DNA of 64,000 nt from Nitrosopumilus zosterae (GTDB lineage: Archaea; Thermoproteota; Nitrososphaeria; Nitrososphaerales; Nitrosopumilaceae), in the NCBI RefSeq assembly GCF_025998175.1, contig NZ_AP026695.1, positions 1,680,581-1,744,580 on the forward strand. Reading direction: 5' to 3'. The translations under genes and the position numbers were made by a program. A model generated the notes under the pieces. The model ran no database searches. It saw only the letters and a list, made by a program, of their open reading frames with translations, and was not told the DNA's origin. Shown here one piece after another: positions 27,601-40,100 of the stretch. Numbering within the stretch: the stretch's first letter is position 1; the number at the start of each line of letters is the position of its first letter.

Positions 27601-28028
27601 TTCTCAATGGTTCCAGTTGCAGATACCTCAAAACTAGAATCTGACATAGCGATGGTTCCAGAATTAATCAGATCACCAGAGATGTTAAACTCAACGGTAG
27701 CAAATTCCATCTCTGCTAAATTATTCAAAGTTCCATCTACTGTAAGACCGGCCTCATCCATGAATATTGATCCACTGTTTTCAAGCGAGATAGAATTTGG
27801 TATAACAAGTGTAACTTCAGTAATCTCCAACTCATCATCGCTAGTAAGGACAAAATCATTATCAAGTTCACATACTTCGTTATCATCATTCCATGATCCA
27901 GGAAATCCACCAGATGCGCCACAATCATCATCTTCAACACTATAATCAGCAGCGAATGAATCATGAATTCCAACCATACTAAAACCGACTACAGTTAACA
28001 ATAGTAATGAAAGCATCAACTGTGTCAT
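24627..28028 (-). CDS. Exported Ca-binding repeat protein (MopE-like and RTX-like repeats)
   Basis: About 1,133 residues from the ATG at 28028, which begins a clean signal peptide ([17 protein letters not shown]...SFAA); the longer frame to 28076 adds promoter DNA. In order: a beta-solenoid-like region of NSG/NLA repeats (about 20-300), an Ig-like domain (about 320-410), about eight [19 protein letters not shown] / NNCDG units (PF11617, MopE-type EF-hand-like loops, about 425-750), a cadherin-like domain (about 790-890), about a dozen [8 protein letters not shown]-type RTX nonapeptides (about 905-1060) and a tail of [11 protein letters not shown] repeats. Likely a Ca-dependent cell-surface or secreted protein. 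It lies downstream of the giant gene on the same strand. Confidence 0.85.
   Translation of the reverse strand: [1133 protein letters not shown]
24646..24765 (-). repeat. 33-bp tandem repeats encoding the [11 protein letters not shown] tail
   Basis: About 3.5 copies of a 33-bp unit, nearly identical at DNA level, encode an 11-residue unit of Asp, Lys, His and Arg at the C-terminus of the Ca-binding protein. The tail is highly charged and probably disordered; it could bind cations or the S-layer. Confidence 0.85.
24790..25310 (-). repeat. RTX-like nonapeptide Ca-binding repeat block
   Basis: [27 protein letters not shown] and similar nonapeptides repeat through about 170 residues. Two 117-bp stretches (around 24884-25000 and 25000-25117) are almost identical in DNA, showing recent duplication. 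In known RTX proteins such repeats fold into a Ca-filled parallel beta-roll outside the cell. Confidence 0.85.
25860..26760 (-). repeat. MopE-type DCDDNN/NNCDG repeat block
   Basis: Eight or so units of [27 protein letters not shown] with spacers of two kinds (one with [11 protein letters not shown], one with [13 protein letters not shown]). Long identical DNA stretches (for example 25975-26100 and 26130-26250; 26280-26410 and 26440-26560) show unit duplication by recombination. The Asp spacing resembles EF-hand loops, so Ca binding is expected. Confidence 0.85.
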
Positions 28029-28042
28029 GAAGTGCTCATGAT

Positions 28043-28056
28043 ATTTTATAATAAAA
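28043..28056 (-). promoter_or_regulatory. TATA box of the Ca-binding repeat protein gene
   Basis: Minus-strand TTTTATTATAAAAT lies about 20-26 nt upstream of the ATG at 28028, the spacing of an archaeal TATA box to a leaderless start. It supports the shorter start with the clean signal peptide. Confidence 0.5.
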
Positions 28057-28153
28057 GAGTTATCGAAAAATCCCAAAGATGGGTATTGCCAAAATGGAAG
28101 ATTTGGGAGCTACAGGTACCAAATTGGAGTGTTTAACGATAATTTTATGAATA

Positions 28154-28188
28154 TAAAATCACGGATTTGTTCCATTATTGTGATTTTA
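28154..28188 (-). terminator. Hairpin overlapping the giant gene stop
   Basis: TAAAATCAC (28154-28162) and GTGATTTTA (28180-28188) form a perfect 9-bp inverted repeat with a 17-nt loop that contains the stop codon of the giant gene (28175-28177). It is followed on the minus strand by an AT-rich run. A terminator or mRNA 3'-end stabiliser is plausible. The 98-bp gap to the next gene holds nothing else clear. Confidence 0.4.
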
Positions 28189-31100
28189 CAGTAATGATTT
28201 CAGAGTGATATCTGTATTTTACCTTCACTAAAGGATCATCAGCTGCATGTGCTTGTGGAATAAATCCATCTTCAGTCTCTAGGGCCACAATCCATTTACC
28301 TATAATTGGATCAATTGAAGTAATTGAGAATCGCTCTAGCATGTTATCTGCACCACTGTATCTGACTCTAAGTATTTGATCGCCATATGGAATACTCTCT
28401 AAGCCACCACGATTTTCTCTAGTGTTGTCATTGATAAGACATTCTTCTGTTCCACCAATTATGCATTGTCCTTGTGGATCAGTTACTCTGAATCTCAAAT
28501 CAGAAGCAGAGTTAGATGCATAGATTAATGCAGGATCAGCTAACACTTGACCATCTTTTTCTATTACTTGTAATGATTTCATGTCATATGCTGAGATTGT
28601 AATGGTCTTTGGATGTATGGAAACTTGTGCAGGTACTGTAACGGTAGAACGATCATACAAGTCAACTCTTCCCTGCAAGTCTAAAGTTGAATAACCATCA
28701 GAACTTGGAACATTCCAGTTAAAGATTACTTGGGTTTGTCCTATTCCAAATATTTGTGATTTCTTTGAAACTACTTTTCCATCAACTACCAGTGACACAA
28801 TTCCATATGATGGGGCATCATCATTAAAGATGTATAATTCTGGTTTGATTAGAGATCCTGATGGAATAATATTTGGAACATCCATCTCAACTGAAATATC
28901 AGATACTATGGTTGGTTTTACACCAATGTTATAGTGTTTTGATTCAGATCTATTATCGTTCTCATCAATGATGTGTAACCAATATTGCATTCCAGGTTCA
29001 CTCATTACGAATGATGGAATATCAGCACTAACTAGATAGGTAGAATTTGAAATTGGTAATGCTTCCACATTCATATTAATTCCAACGTACTGATCTTCTG
29101 TTTGTCCCATGGTAATTGATCTGAGCTCTACTCTTTGCAGAGGAACAACACTGTCAATAATTGCAGATACTTTCATGTCCTGATTGTCAATGTAAAGGAA
29201 CTCTGATTCCAAATCAGCACTGTATCTTGTGCCGTTGGCAATTTGGATTGTAGCATCAAAGATTCTTGGAATTCCTTCTACAATTTCTGGCAACTCATCT
29301 GGAATCTCAACAATTACTGTAGTTCCCTCACATGAGAGTAATCTAACTGATGCCTGTACAACATTCTTTGTTGTACCCTTTTCTTCTGTAACCACTATCA
29401 TCAAGAATGTCTCATCTGAGGAAATTGGAACCTCATAGAGATATCTATCAATGCTGGTTAGTTTGTTCAAGTCCTCATATGGCTGAACTTCGGCTAATGT
29501 TGCATATACAATTCCGGACTTTGAGGTGGCAAGTTTGACTGCTGGTGGAGTATCTGCATCACTTGAGACTATGATGCGTGCCATATTTTCATTACATTTG
29601 TCATAGGATACCTCATTGATTGCAAGTGGTGTTGATAGAATTCCTCCAAATCCTACAGATGCGCCAGATACTGAAGCACCTGCACTAGTTCTTCCTCCAC
29701 CTCCGCCAAGTCCTGATGTACCTGCAGAACTTTCTCCTGCAGCAGACGATGTAGATCTCTTGGAAGATATGGATTTCTTGGAATAGTGATCAGACTCTAC
29801 CACTACATCACAGAATCCACTCTTTTCAGATGGTGTATTTGACAAGATTTTATCTATACCAGATGTCCATGTTGTTCCCACTAGAGTATGTGCTTCTACA
29901 TCTGCACATCCATTAGCAAGTGTAATGATATCAGAAGATGTTGGTTTTGGAACAAGTACTGTCATTTGTGGCTTGGATGCAAAGTTATTCTCATCATTAT
30001 AGTTGAATCCAACAGAATCTTCTTCATAACGATACTTTACATCAATTTCTAATTCCAATTCATTTGTAATTCCACTACTAGCTAAAGTTGGTGAGTTGAT
30101 ATGGTCATCATCAGTTTCAATCACTATCCAGTCTTTGTCAAATACCCCAACTGATGATGAAGAATCCTTTGATGTGATGTCAAGTTTTAACAAACCACCA
30201 AAGCTTGGAATGAGTGAAAGTTGGATTGGGAGTATCATCTGTTGACCTGAAGTAATTTTTTTGATTGAAGTAGATATGACTTGATGAGTGGTCGTTTCTG
30301 TAGAAACAAAGACAGGGATGACTGCAGTAGATGATTTGTTTGTTGGAAGTACATATGGTTGCATCTTGAAGGAGTTGATTACGTCAGAACCTTTGATGCC
30401 TTTACTCCAATCTTTTACATATTTGATGTTAGATTGTGATGATGTTGCAGTAGTTTTTCCTGAGGGATTATTTACACCAACTGTAGTAATTTCTGGAAGT
30501 TGATTAGTTTTTGATATAGTAGTTTGAGTCTGACTATTAACAATAACTGCATTGAATCCTTGTAAAATATTCAGTCCAGTTGAGTTTAGCAATGGTGCAG
30601 ATGAACCTTTCTTTGAATCAGCTGTTGATAGATCAGTGTTTTCATCAATTAAAGTAAAGATGGTCAAAGGATTTACGTTAACACAGCAGACAGGCGCAGA
30701 GGTCTGATCAATTGTAACTACATAGCCTGTTGGAATGGTCGTCATAGTGACAGTATAATCGTCAAATGGTACAGATGTAATTCTTATCTCGCCACTTGTT
30801 GCATTTACATCATTGATGCCATTGTCAGTAATATTTAGACTTCCAGTTCCTGTTAATGGATTTGGTGAGATGGTAAATGAAGCACCACCTTTCAATTGAT
30901 CATCGTCTACAACTCTAATATTCAATGAACCTGCAAATGTAAAGTTATCAGAGAAAGAGAGCGTTTCCTCAAGAATTCTTGTGAATAATGATTGTAATGA
31001 TACTACATCAGTAATTGTTAGAGACTCTAAGAGGACAGCAGTTTGAGATCTACTTGTAGATACCACATCAGATGAGGTCAAGGTCTCAGATAGTGTTGCT

Positions 31101-34100
31101 GATTGAGCTGCATTTGTGGTGATCACATCAGATGGTGTGAGTGTTTCTGTGAGTGTTACAGTTTCAGATGTTGCAACAGAGTCAGATGGGGTCAAGGTCT
31201 CAGATAGTGTTACAGTTTCAGATGTTGCAACAGAGTCAGATGGTGTGAGTGTTTCTGTGAGTGTTACAGTTTCAGATGTTGCAACAGAGTCAGATGGTGT
31301 GAGTGTTTCTGTGAGTGTTACAGTTTCAGATGTTGCAACAGAGTCAGATGGTGTGAGTGTTTCTGTGAGTGTTACAGTTTCAGATGTTGCAACAGAGTCA
31401 GATGGTGTGAGTGTTTCTGTGAGTGTTACAGTTTCAGATGTTGCAACAGAGTCAGATGGGGTCAAGGTCTCAGATAGTGTTGCTGATTGAGCTGCATTTG
31501 TGGTGATCACATCAGATGGTGTGAGTGTTTCTGTGAGTGTTACAGTTTCAGATGTTGCAACAGAGTCAGATGGTGTGAGTGTTTCTGTGAGTGTTACAGT
31601 TTCAGATGTTGCAACAGAGTCAGATGGGGTCAAGGTCTCAGATAGTGTTGCTGATTGAGCTGCATTTGTGGTGATCACATCAGATGGTGTGAGTGTTTCT
31701 GTGAGTGTTACAGTTTCAGATGTTGCAACAGAGTCAGATGGTGTGAGTGTTTCTGTGAGTGTTACAGTTTCAGATGTTGCAACAGAGTCAGATGGGGTCA
31801 AGGTCTCAGATAGTGTTACAGTTTCAGATGTTGCAACAGAGTCAGATGGTGTGAGTGTTTCTGTGAGTGTTACAGTTTCAGATGTTGCAACAGAGTCAGA
31901 TGGTGTGAGTGTTTCTGTGAGTGTTACAGTTTCAGATGTTGCAACAGAGTCAGATGGGGTCAAGGTCTCAGATAGTGTTACAGTTTCAGATGTTGCAACA
32001 GAGTCAGATGGGGTCAAGGTCTCAGATAGTGTTACAGTTTCAGATGTTGCAACAGAGTCAGATGGTGTGAGTGTTTCTGTGAGTGTTACAGTTTCAGATG
32101 TTGCAACAGAGTCAGATGGTGTGAGTGTTTCTGTGAGTGTTACAGTTTCAGATGTTGCAACAGAGTCAGATGGTGTGAGTGTTTCTGTGAGTGTTACAGT
32201 TTCAGATGTTGCAACAGAGTCAGATGGTGTGAGTGTTTCTGTGAGTGTTACAGTTTCAGATGTTGCAACAGAGTCAGATGGGGTCAAGGTCTCAGATAGT
32301 GTTACAGTTTCAGATGTTGCAACAGAGTCAGATGGGGTCAAGGTCTCAGATAGTGTTGCTGATTGAGCTGCATTTGTGGTGATCACATCAGATGGTGTGA
32401 GTGTTTCTGTGAGTGTTACAGTTTCAGATGTTGCAACAGAGTCAGATGGTGTGAGTGTTTCTGTGAGTGTTACAGTTTCAGATGTTGCAACAGAGTCAGA
32501 TGGTGTGAGTGTTTCTGTGAGTGTTACAGTTTCAGATGTTGCAACAGAGTCAGATGGTGTGAGTGTTTCTGTGAGTGTTACAGTTTCAGATGTTGCAACA
32601 GAGTCAGATGGTGTGAGTGTTTCTGTGAGTGTTACAGTTTCAGATGTTGCAACAGAGTCAGATGGTGTGAGTGTTTCTGTGAGTGTTACAGTTTCAGATG
32701 TTGCAACAGAGTCAGATGGTGTGAGTGTTTCTGTGAGTGTTACAGTTTCAGATGTTGCAACAGAGTCAGATGGTGTGAGTGTTTCTGTGAGTGTTACAGT
32801 TTCAGATGTTGCAACAGAGTCAGATGGTGTGAGTGTTTCTGTGAGTGTTACAGTTTCAGATGTTGCAACAGAGTCAGATGGTGTGAGTGTTTCTGTGAGT
32901 GTTACAGTTTCAGATGTTGCAACAGAGTCAGATGGTGTGAGTGTTTCTGTGAGTGTTACAGTTTCAGATGTTGCAACAGAGTCAGATGGTGTGAGTGTTT
33001 CTGTGAGTGTTACAGTTTCAGATGTTGCAACAGAGTCAGATGGGGTCAAGGTCTCAGATAGTGTTACAGTTTCAGATGTTGCAACAGAGTCAGATGGGGT
33101 CAAGGTCTCAGATAGTGTTACAGTTTCAGATGTTGCAACAGAGTCAGATGGTGTGAGTGTTTCTGTGAGTGTTACAGTTTCAGATGTTGCAACAGAGTCA
33201 GATGGTGTGAGTGTTTCTGTGAGTGTTACAGTTTCAGATGTTGCAACAGAGTCAGATGGTGTGAGTGTTTCTGTGAGTGTTACAGTTTCAGATGTTGCAA
33301 CAGAGTCAGATGGTGTCAAGGTCTCAGATAGTGTTACAGTTTCAGATGTTGCAACAGAGTCAGATGGGGTCAAGGTCTCAGATAGTGTTACAGTTTCAGA
33401 TGTTGCAACAGAGTCAGATGGGGTCAAGGTCTCAGATAGTGTTACTGATGCTGCAGTGGTTGTGGTGAGTACATCAGATGGAGTCAAGGTCTCAGATAGT
33501 GTTACTGATGCTGCAGTGGTTGTGGTGAGTACATCAGATGGTGTGAGTGTTTCATCCAGGGTTACTGATGCTGCAGTGGTTGTTGTGAGTACATCAGATG
33601 GAGTCAAGGTCTCAGATAGTGTTACTGATGCTGCAGTGGTTGTGGTGAGTACATCAGATGGAGTCAAGGTCTCAGATAGTGTTACTGATGCTGCAGTGGT
33701 TGTGGTGAGTACATCAGATGGAGTCAAGGTCTCAGATAGTGTTACTGATGCTGCAGTGGTTGTGGTGAGTACATCAGATGGTGTGAGTGTTTCATCCAGG
33801 GTTACTGATGCTGCAGTGGTTGTTGTGAGTACATCAGATGGAGTCAAGGTCTCAGATAGTGTTACTGATGCTGCAGTGGTTGTGGTGAGTACATCAGATG
33901 GTGTGAGTGTTTCATCCAGGGTTACTGATGCTGCAGTGGTTGTGGTGAGTACATCAGATGGAGTCAAGGTCTCAGATAGTGTTACTGATGCTGCAGTGGT
34001 TGTGGTGAGTACATCAGATGGTGTGAGTGTTTCATCCAGGGTTACTGATGCTGCAGTGGTTGTTGTGAGTACATCAGATGGAGTCAAGGTCTCAGATAGT

Positions 34101-37100
34101 GTTACTGATGCTGCAGTGGTTGTTGTGAGTACATCAGATGGAGTCAAGGTCTCAGATAGTGTTACTGATGCTGCAGTGGTTGTGGTGAGTACATCAGATG
34201 GAGTCAAGGTCTCAGATAGTGTTACTGATGCTGCAGTGGTTGTTGTGAGTACATCAGATGGAGTCAAGGTCTCAGATAGTGTTACTGATGCTGCAGTGGT
34301 TGTGGTGAGTACATCAGATGGTGTGAGTGTTTCATCCAGGGTTACTGATGCTGCAGTGGTTGTTGTGAGTACATCAGATGGAGTCAAGGTCTCAGATAGT
34401 GTTACTGATGCTGCAGTGGTTGTGGTGAGTACATCAGATGGTGTGAGTGTTTCATCCAGGGTTACTGATGCTGCAGTGGTTGTGGTGAGTACATCAGATG
34501 GAGTCAAGGTCTCAGATAGTGTTACTGATGCTGCAGTGGTTGTGGTGAGTACATCAGATGGTGTGAGTGTTTCATCCAGGGTTACTGATGCTGCAGTGGT
34601 TGTTGTGAGTACATCAGATGGAGTCAAGGTCTCAGATAGTGTTACTGATGCTGCAGTGGTTGTTGTGAGTACATCAGATGGAGTCAAGGTCTCAGATAGT
34701 GTTACTGATGCTGCAGTGGTTGTGGTGAGTACATCAGATGGAGTCAAGGTCTCAGATAGTGTTACTGATGCTGCAGTGGTTGTTGTGAGTACATCAGATG
34801 GAGTCAAGGTCTCAGATAGTGTTACTGATGCTGCAGTGGTTGTGGTGAGTACATCAGATGGAGTCAAGGTCTCAGATAGTGTTACTGATGCTGCAGTGGT
34901 TGTTGTGAGTACATCAGATGGAGTCAAGGTCTCAGATAGTGTTACTGATGCTGCAGTGGTTGTTGTGAGTACATCAGATGGAGTCAAGGTCTCAGATAGT
35001 GTTACTGATGCTGCAGTGGTTGTGGTGAGTACATCAGATGGAGTCAAGGTCTCAGATAGTGTTACTGATGCTGCAGTGGTTGTGGTGAGTACATCAGATG
35101 GAGTCAAGGTCTCAGATAGTGTTACTGATGCTGCAGTGGTTGTGGTGAGTACATCAGATGGTGTGAGTGTTTCATCCAGGGTTACTGATGCTGCAGTGGT
35201 TGTGGTGAGTACATCAGATGGTGTGAGTGTTTCATCCAGGGTTACTGATGCTGCAGTGGTTGTGGTGAGTACATCAGATGGAGTCAAGGTCTCAGATAGT
35301 GTTACTGATGCTGCAGTGGTTGTGGTGAGTACATCAGATGGAGTCAAGGTCTCAGATAGTGTTACTGATGCTGCAGTGGTTGTGGTGAGTACATCAGATG
35401 GAGTCAAGGTCTCAGATAGTGTTACTGATGCTGCAGTGGTTGTGGTGAGTACATCAGATGGAGTCAAGGTCTCAGATAGTGTTACTGATGCTGCAGTGGT
35501 TGTGGTGAGTACATCAGATGGTGTGAGTGTTTCATCCAGGGTTACTGATGCTGCAGTGGTTGTGGTGAGTACATCAGATGGTGTGAGTGTTTCATCCAGG
35601 GTTACTGATGCTGCAGTGGTTGTTGTGAGTACATCAGATGGAGTCAAGGTCTCAGATAGTGTTACTGATGCTGCAGTGGTTGTGGTGAGTACATCAGATG
35701 GAGTCAAGGTCTCAGATAGTGTTACTGATGCTGCAGTGGTTGTTGTGAGTACATCAGATGGAGTCAAGGTCTCAGATAGTGTTACTGATGCTGCAGTGGT
35801 TGTTGTGAGTACATCAGATGGAGTCAAGGTCTCAGATAGTGTTACTGATGCTGCAGTGGTTGTGGTGAGTACATCAGATGGTGTGAGTGTTTCATCCAGG
35901 GTTACTGATGCTGCAGTGGTTGTTGTGAGTACATCAGATGGAGTCAAGGTCTCAGATAGTGTTACTGATGCTGCAGTGGTTGTGGTGAGTACATCAGATG
36001 GAGTCAAGGTCTCAGATAGTGTTACTGATGCTGCAGTGGTTGTTGTGAGTACATCAGATGGAGTCAAGGTCTCAGATAGTGTTACTGATGCTGCAGTGGT
36101 TGTGGTGAGTACATCAGATGGAGTCAAGGTCTCAGATAGTGTTACTGATGCTGCAGTGGTTGTGGTGAGTACATCAGATGGAGTCAAGGTCTCAGATAGT
36201 GTTACTGATGCTGCAGTGGTTGTGGTGAGTACATCAGATGGAGTCAAGGTCTCAGATAGTGTTACTGATGCTGCAGTGGTTGTGGTGAGTACATCAGATG
36301 GAGTCAAGGTCTCAGATAGTGTTACTGATGCTGCAGTGGTTGTTGTGAGTACATCAGATGGAGTCAAGGTCTCAGATAGTGTTACTGATGCTGCAGTGGT
36401 TGTGGTGAGTACATCAGATGGAGTCAAGGTCTCAGATAGTGTTACTGATGCTGCAGTGGTTGTGGTGAGTACATCAGATGGAGTCAAGGTCTCAGATAGT
36501 GTTACTGATGCTGCAGTGGTTGTGGTGAGTACATCAGATGGTGTGAGTGTTTCATCCAGGGTTACTGATGCTGCAGTGGTTGTGGTGAGTACATCAGATG
36601 GAGTCAAGGTCTCAGATAGTGTTACTGATGCTGCAGTGGTTGTGGTGAGTACATCAGATGGTGTGAGTGTTTCATCCAGGGTTACTGATGCTGCAGTGGT
36701 TGTGGTGAGTACATCAGATGGAGTCAAGGTCTCAGATAGTGTTACTGATGCTGCAGTGGTTGTGGTGAGTACATCAGATGGAGTCAAGGTCTCAGATAGT
36801 GTTACTGATGCTGCAGTGGTTGTGGTGAGTACATCAGATGGTGTGAGTGTTTCATCCAGGGTTACTGATGCTGCAGTGGTTGTGGTGAGTACATCAGATG
36901 GTGTGAGTGTTTCATCCAGGGTTACTGATGCTGCAGTGGTTGTGGTGAGTACATCAGATGGAGTCAAGGTCTCAGATAGTGTTACTGATGCTGCAGTGGT
37001 TGTGGTGAGTACATCAGATGGAGTCAAGGTCTCAGATAGTGTTACTGATGCTGCAGTGGTTGTGGTGAGTACATCAGATGGTGTGAGTGTTTCATCCAGG

Positions 37101-40100
37101 GTTACTGATGCTGCAGTGGTTGTTGTGAGTACATCAGATGGAGTCAAGGTCTCAGATAGTGTTACTGATGCTGCAGTGGTTGTGGTGAGTACATCAGATG
37201 GAGTCAAGGTCTCAGATAGTGTTACTGATGCTGCAGTGGTTGTGGTGAGTACATCAGATGGAGTCAAGGTCTCAGATAGTGTTACTGATGCAGTATAGTT
37301 GGTTGTAATGGTATCAGAATGGGTTAATGTTTCAGATAGAGTAACGGATCTGGCGATATTTGTTGCAACTACATCAGATGGGGTGAGTGTCTCAGATAGA
37401 GTAGTTGATGATATTGTCATTGTGGTGATTGTGTCAGATGGAGTGAGTGTCTCAGATAGAGTAGTTGATGATATTGTCATTGTGGTGATTGTGTCAGATG
37501 GAGTGAGTGTCTCAGATAGAGTAGTTGATGCAGTGTAATTAGTTGTAATTGTATCAGAATGGGTTAATGTTTCAGATAGGTCTGCAGTTCTGGCAATATT
37601 TGTTGTAATTGTGTCAGATGGAATTAATGTTTCAGATAGAGTAACAGTTCCAATATTTTGTGTGACAATGAAGTCAGAGATGGATAATGTTTCAGTGAGA
37701 ACAACTTTCTTTGGCAAAAATTCTATTGTTTGGTATCCAACTGTAAATGTTCCAGTTCCATCACCTCTTATTACACGTATAGTATTTGCGTCATCAAGTT
37801 GCAAGGTTGACTGAATTCTATCAATTGAACCGGCAACAGTACTAGAACCACTACCTGTTCCACAACCAAATGGTGAACAAACGGTACCAATAACAAATGC
37901 TCTATCCACATTTGTAATAGAATCTCCTCCCTCTAGATCAAAAGTAGTATTAGACTGAGTATCACTCTGAGTGTGTGTTCCATGTCTAATATTTGCATAA
38001 TCCTCAGGAAGCTCAACTAGAGTCCAGTTAATCTCAATTGCAGGAGCCCCGGTTCCAGAGTTTCTTGCAAATACCAAGTCGTTATTAGAATTGATTGTGG
38101 CATGGATGTATGATTGGTTAGGAATATAGTCAAATGCTGTATCATCTTTCATAAAAGATACAAACAAAAGGCTTCTTGTTCTATCAATTGATGTAGGTGG
38201 AGTAATGGTAGTGGTGGTACTTCCTGATGAAATTGATGTCTGTCCTCTTTGAACATTAACTTCAAGGTTATTCCAGTCAAACAAGCCCATGTAATTATCT
38301 TGAGGACCACTGCCAGGGGCAGTCTTTACTTGCCATTCCCATTGAGTTGAACTAGTAAGTCTGATTCTATCAAGCTCTTCTGAACCAACTTGGGATTCAT
38401 TATTGTCATGAACATGTCCTTGATACCACTCCATTGTTTCACTCAAATCTACTGGAGTGCCACTCAAAGTTGTAGTAACTACAGTACTTCCTGATGCAGC
38501 TTGAGTAAAAGACTGAGTGCTGCCTTCAACAGTAGATGCATTGCCAAATTCAATTACACTACAAACATAGTTCACGGAGTTTGGTCCGGGTGGTTTTGCA
38601 GTTGCGTGAATTGTAAGTGTGGTATCATCAAGTTCCCACGCTCTAAATATTTTGTTGTGTTCACTTTGTCGATTATGATTAAACGAGCACATTGCAAATG
38701 CTTTGCTTGCATCTGCAAGTGGTGAATCAAGAGTAATGGTTGTTGGATCACTAGAACTAGTACCAGAATAAACCGTTACTTTGAGAGGTCTTGCGTTAGG
38801 ATCATCCCCAGGAGATCTTTTGGCTGCATCAACACTGTCAGAGAGAGAAAGTGTCTCTGAAATAGTACTGATAATACTGATGGATAAGGAAACAGAATCA
38901 GAAATTGAAAGAGATTCATCTAAAATAATATTCGTGAGAGGTGTATTCGTTGCAATAGCATCAGATGTATTCAATGTTTCAGAAAGATCAACATCCTGCG
39001 TAATTGCTGCAAAAATATCATCTGAGATGCTTAATGTTTCGGTTAAGGTTCTAGAAGCACTGATTCCAATTACTAAATCATCAGAAATACCAAGTGTTTC
39101 TGAAAGTAATGGCTGTTTTACAATTGGTGAACCATATAATCTGTTTATATTTGTGTCAAAGAAATCTGCATACAATAAATTCTCATTGTAGTTGTTAATA
39201 GATAATCCTCTAAAGTTACTTGTAGAATTCGTTAACAGTTTTTCAGAACTCCAACTAATTGATGGGATTGAAGTTGATTTGTAGTAGACATCGTTTGAAG
39301 TTGCAACAGCACCATAATTGTAAATTGCATATAATTTTCCAGAATCTCCGTTAATTCCTACTGATGTATCTATATACCGTTTGCTTCCATCAGTGCTGGT
39401 TACTTTAGGTAAAGTGGACCAACCAGATCCATCAACATAACGATAAATTCTAACTTCGCTGTCTGTGGCAGCAACATTAGGAACTGCTGTGACATAAATG
39501 TCTCCGGTTTTTTTATCAACCACTCCTGAGACTGCATGATCATAAGCAGTAGAATCAACTATTCCTGTGTCAATTGTGGTCCAACCTGCATCCCAAGTAC
39601 CTGCACTCTGATCGTATTGTTTGGAACGTAAGACATGACCGCTAATGTCTAGTGAAACCAGTAAGATATCGTCATCATTAGGTAATGGCAACAATATTAG
39701 AGAATCATTGCCGTCATCATTACCCCATATTGTATTTCTTGCACCAGCGTTACTCCAATCTGATTGAGATTCACAAGAATGACCAGATTCAGTACATACT
39801 CTAACACGTGATAATGGATCATCAGTTGCAGAACCATCAATTGTACCAATATAGATATCACCATTTGTACCCAGAGCGATTGAAATGTTTCCTGCATCAG
39901 CCAAAGTACCAAAGTTTCCTATGCCGTTACTAATGTCCACCAATGGAGTAGCAATAGTTGCATCTGAAGGATCAAACTTTATGTAAAACATTGTATCATC
40001 ACCGCCGTCATATGCCGCAATGTGGATGAAATTATCAGTCAATTCAGGCGTATCAAGCTCATACCAAGTAGCAATTCCTATAAACAGATTATTCACAGAT

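Noticed and set aside
31116-33061. Several plus-strand frames rich in VSVSVTVSD or CECYSFRC repeats
   Set aside because: Same reason: shadows of the 54-bp array. The composition is that of the antisense repeat, not of a protein family.
32376-37298. A 1,640-codon open frame on the plus strand across the repeat arrays
   Set aside because: The 54- and 60-bp units are multiples of three, so any stop-free frame in one unit stays open in all. It lies opposite the giant gene and has no start region or domain signs of its own.
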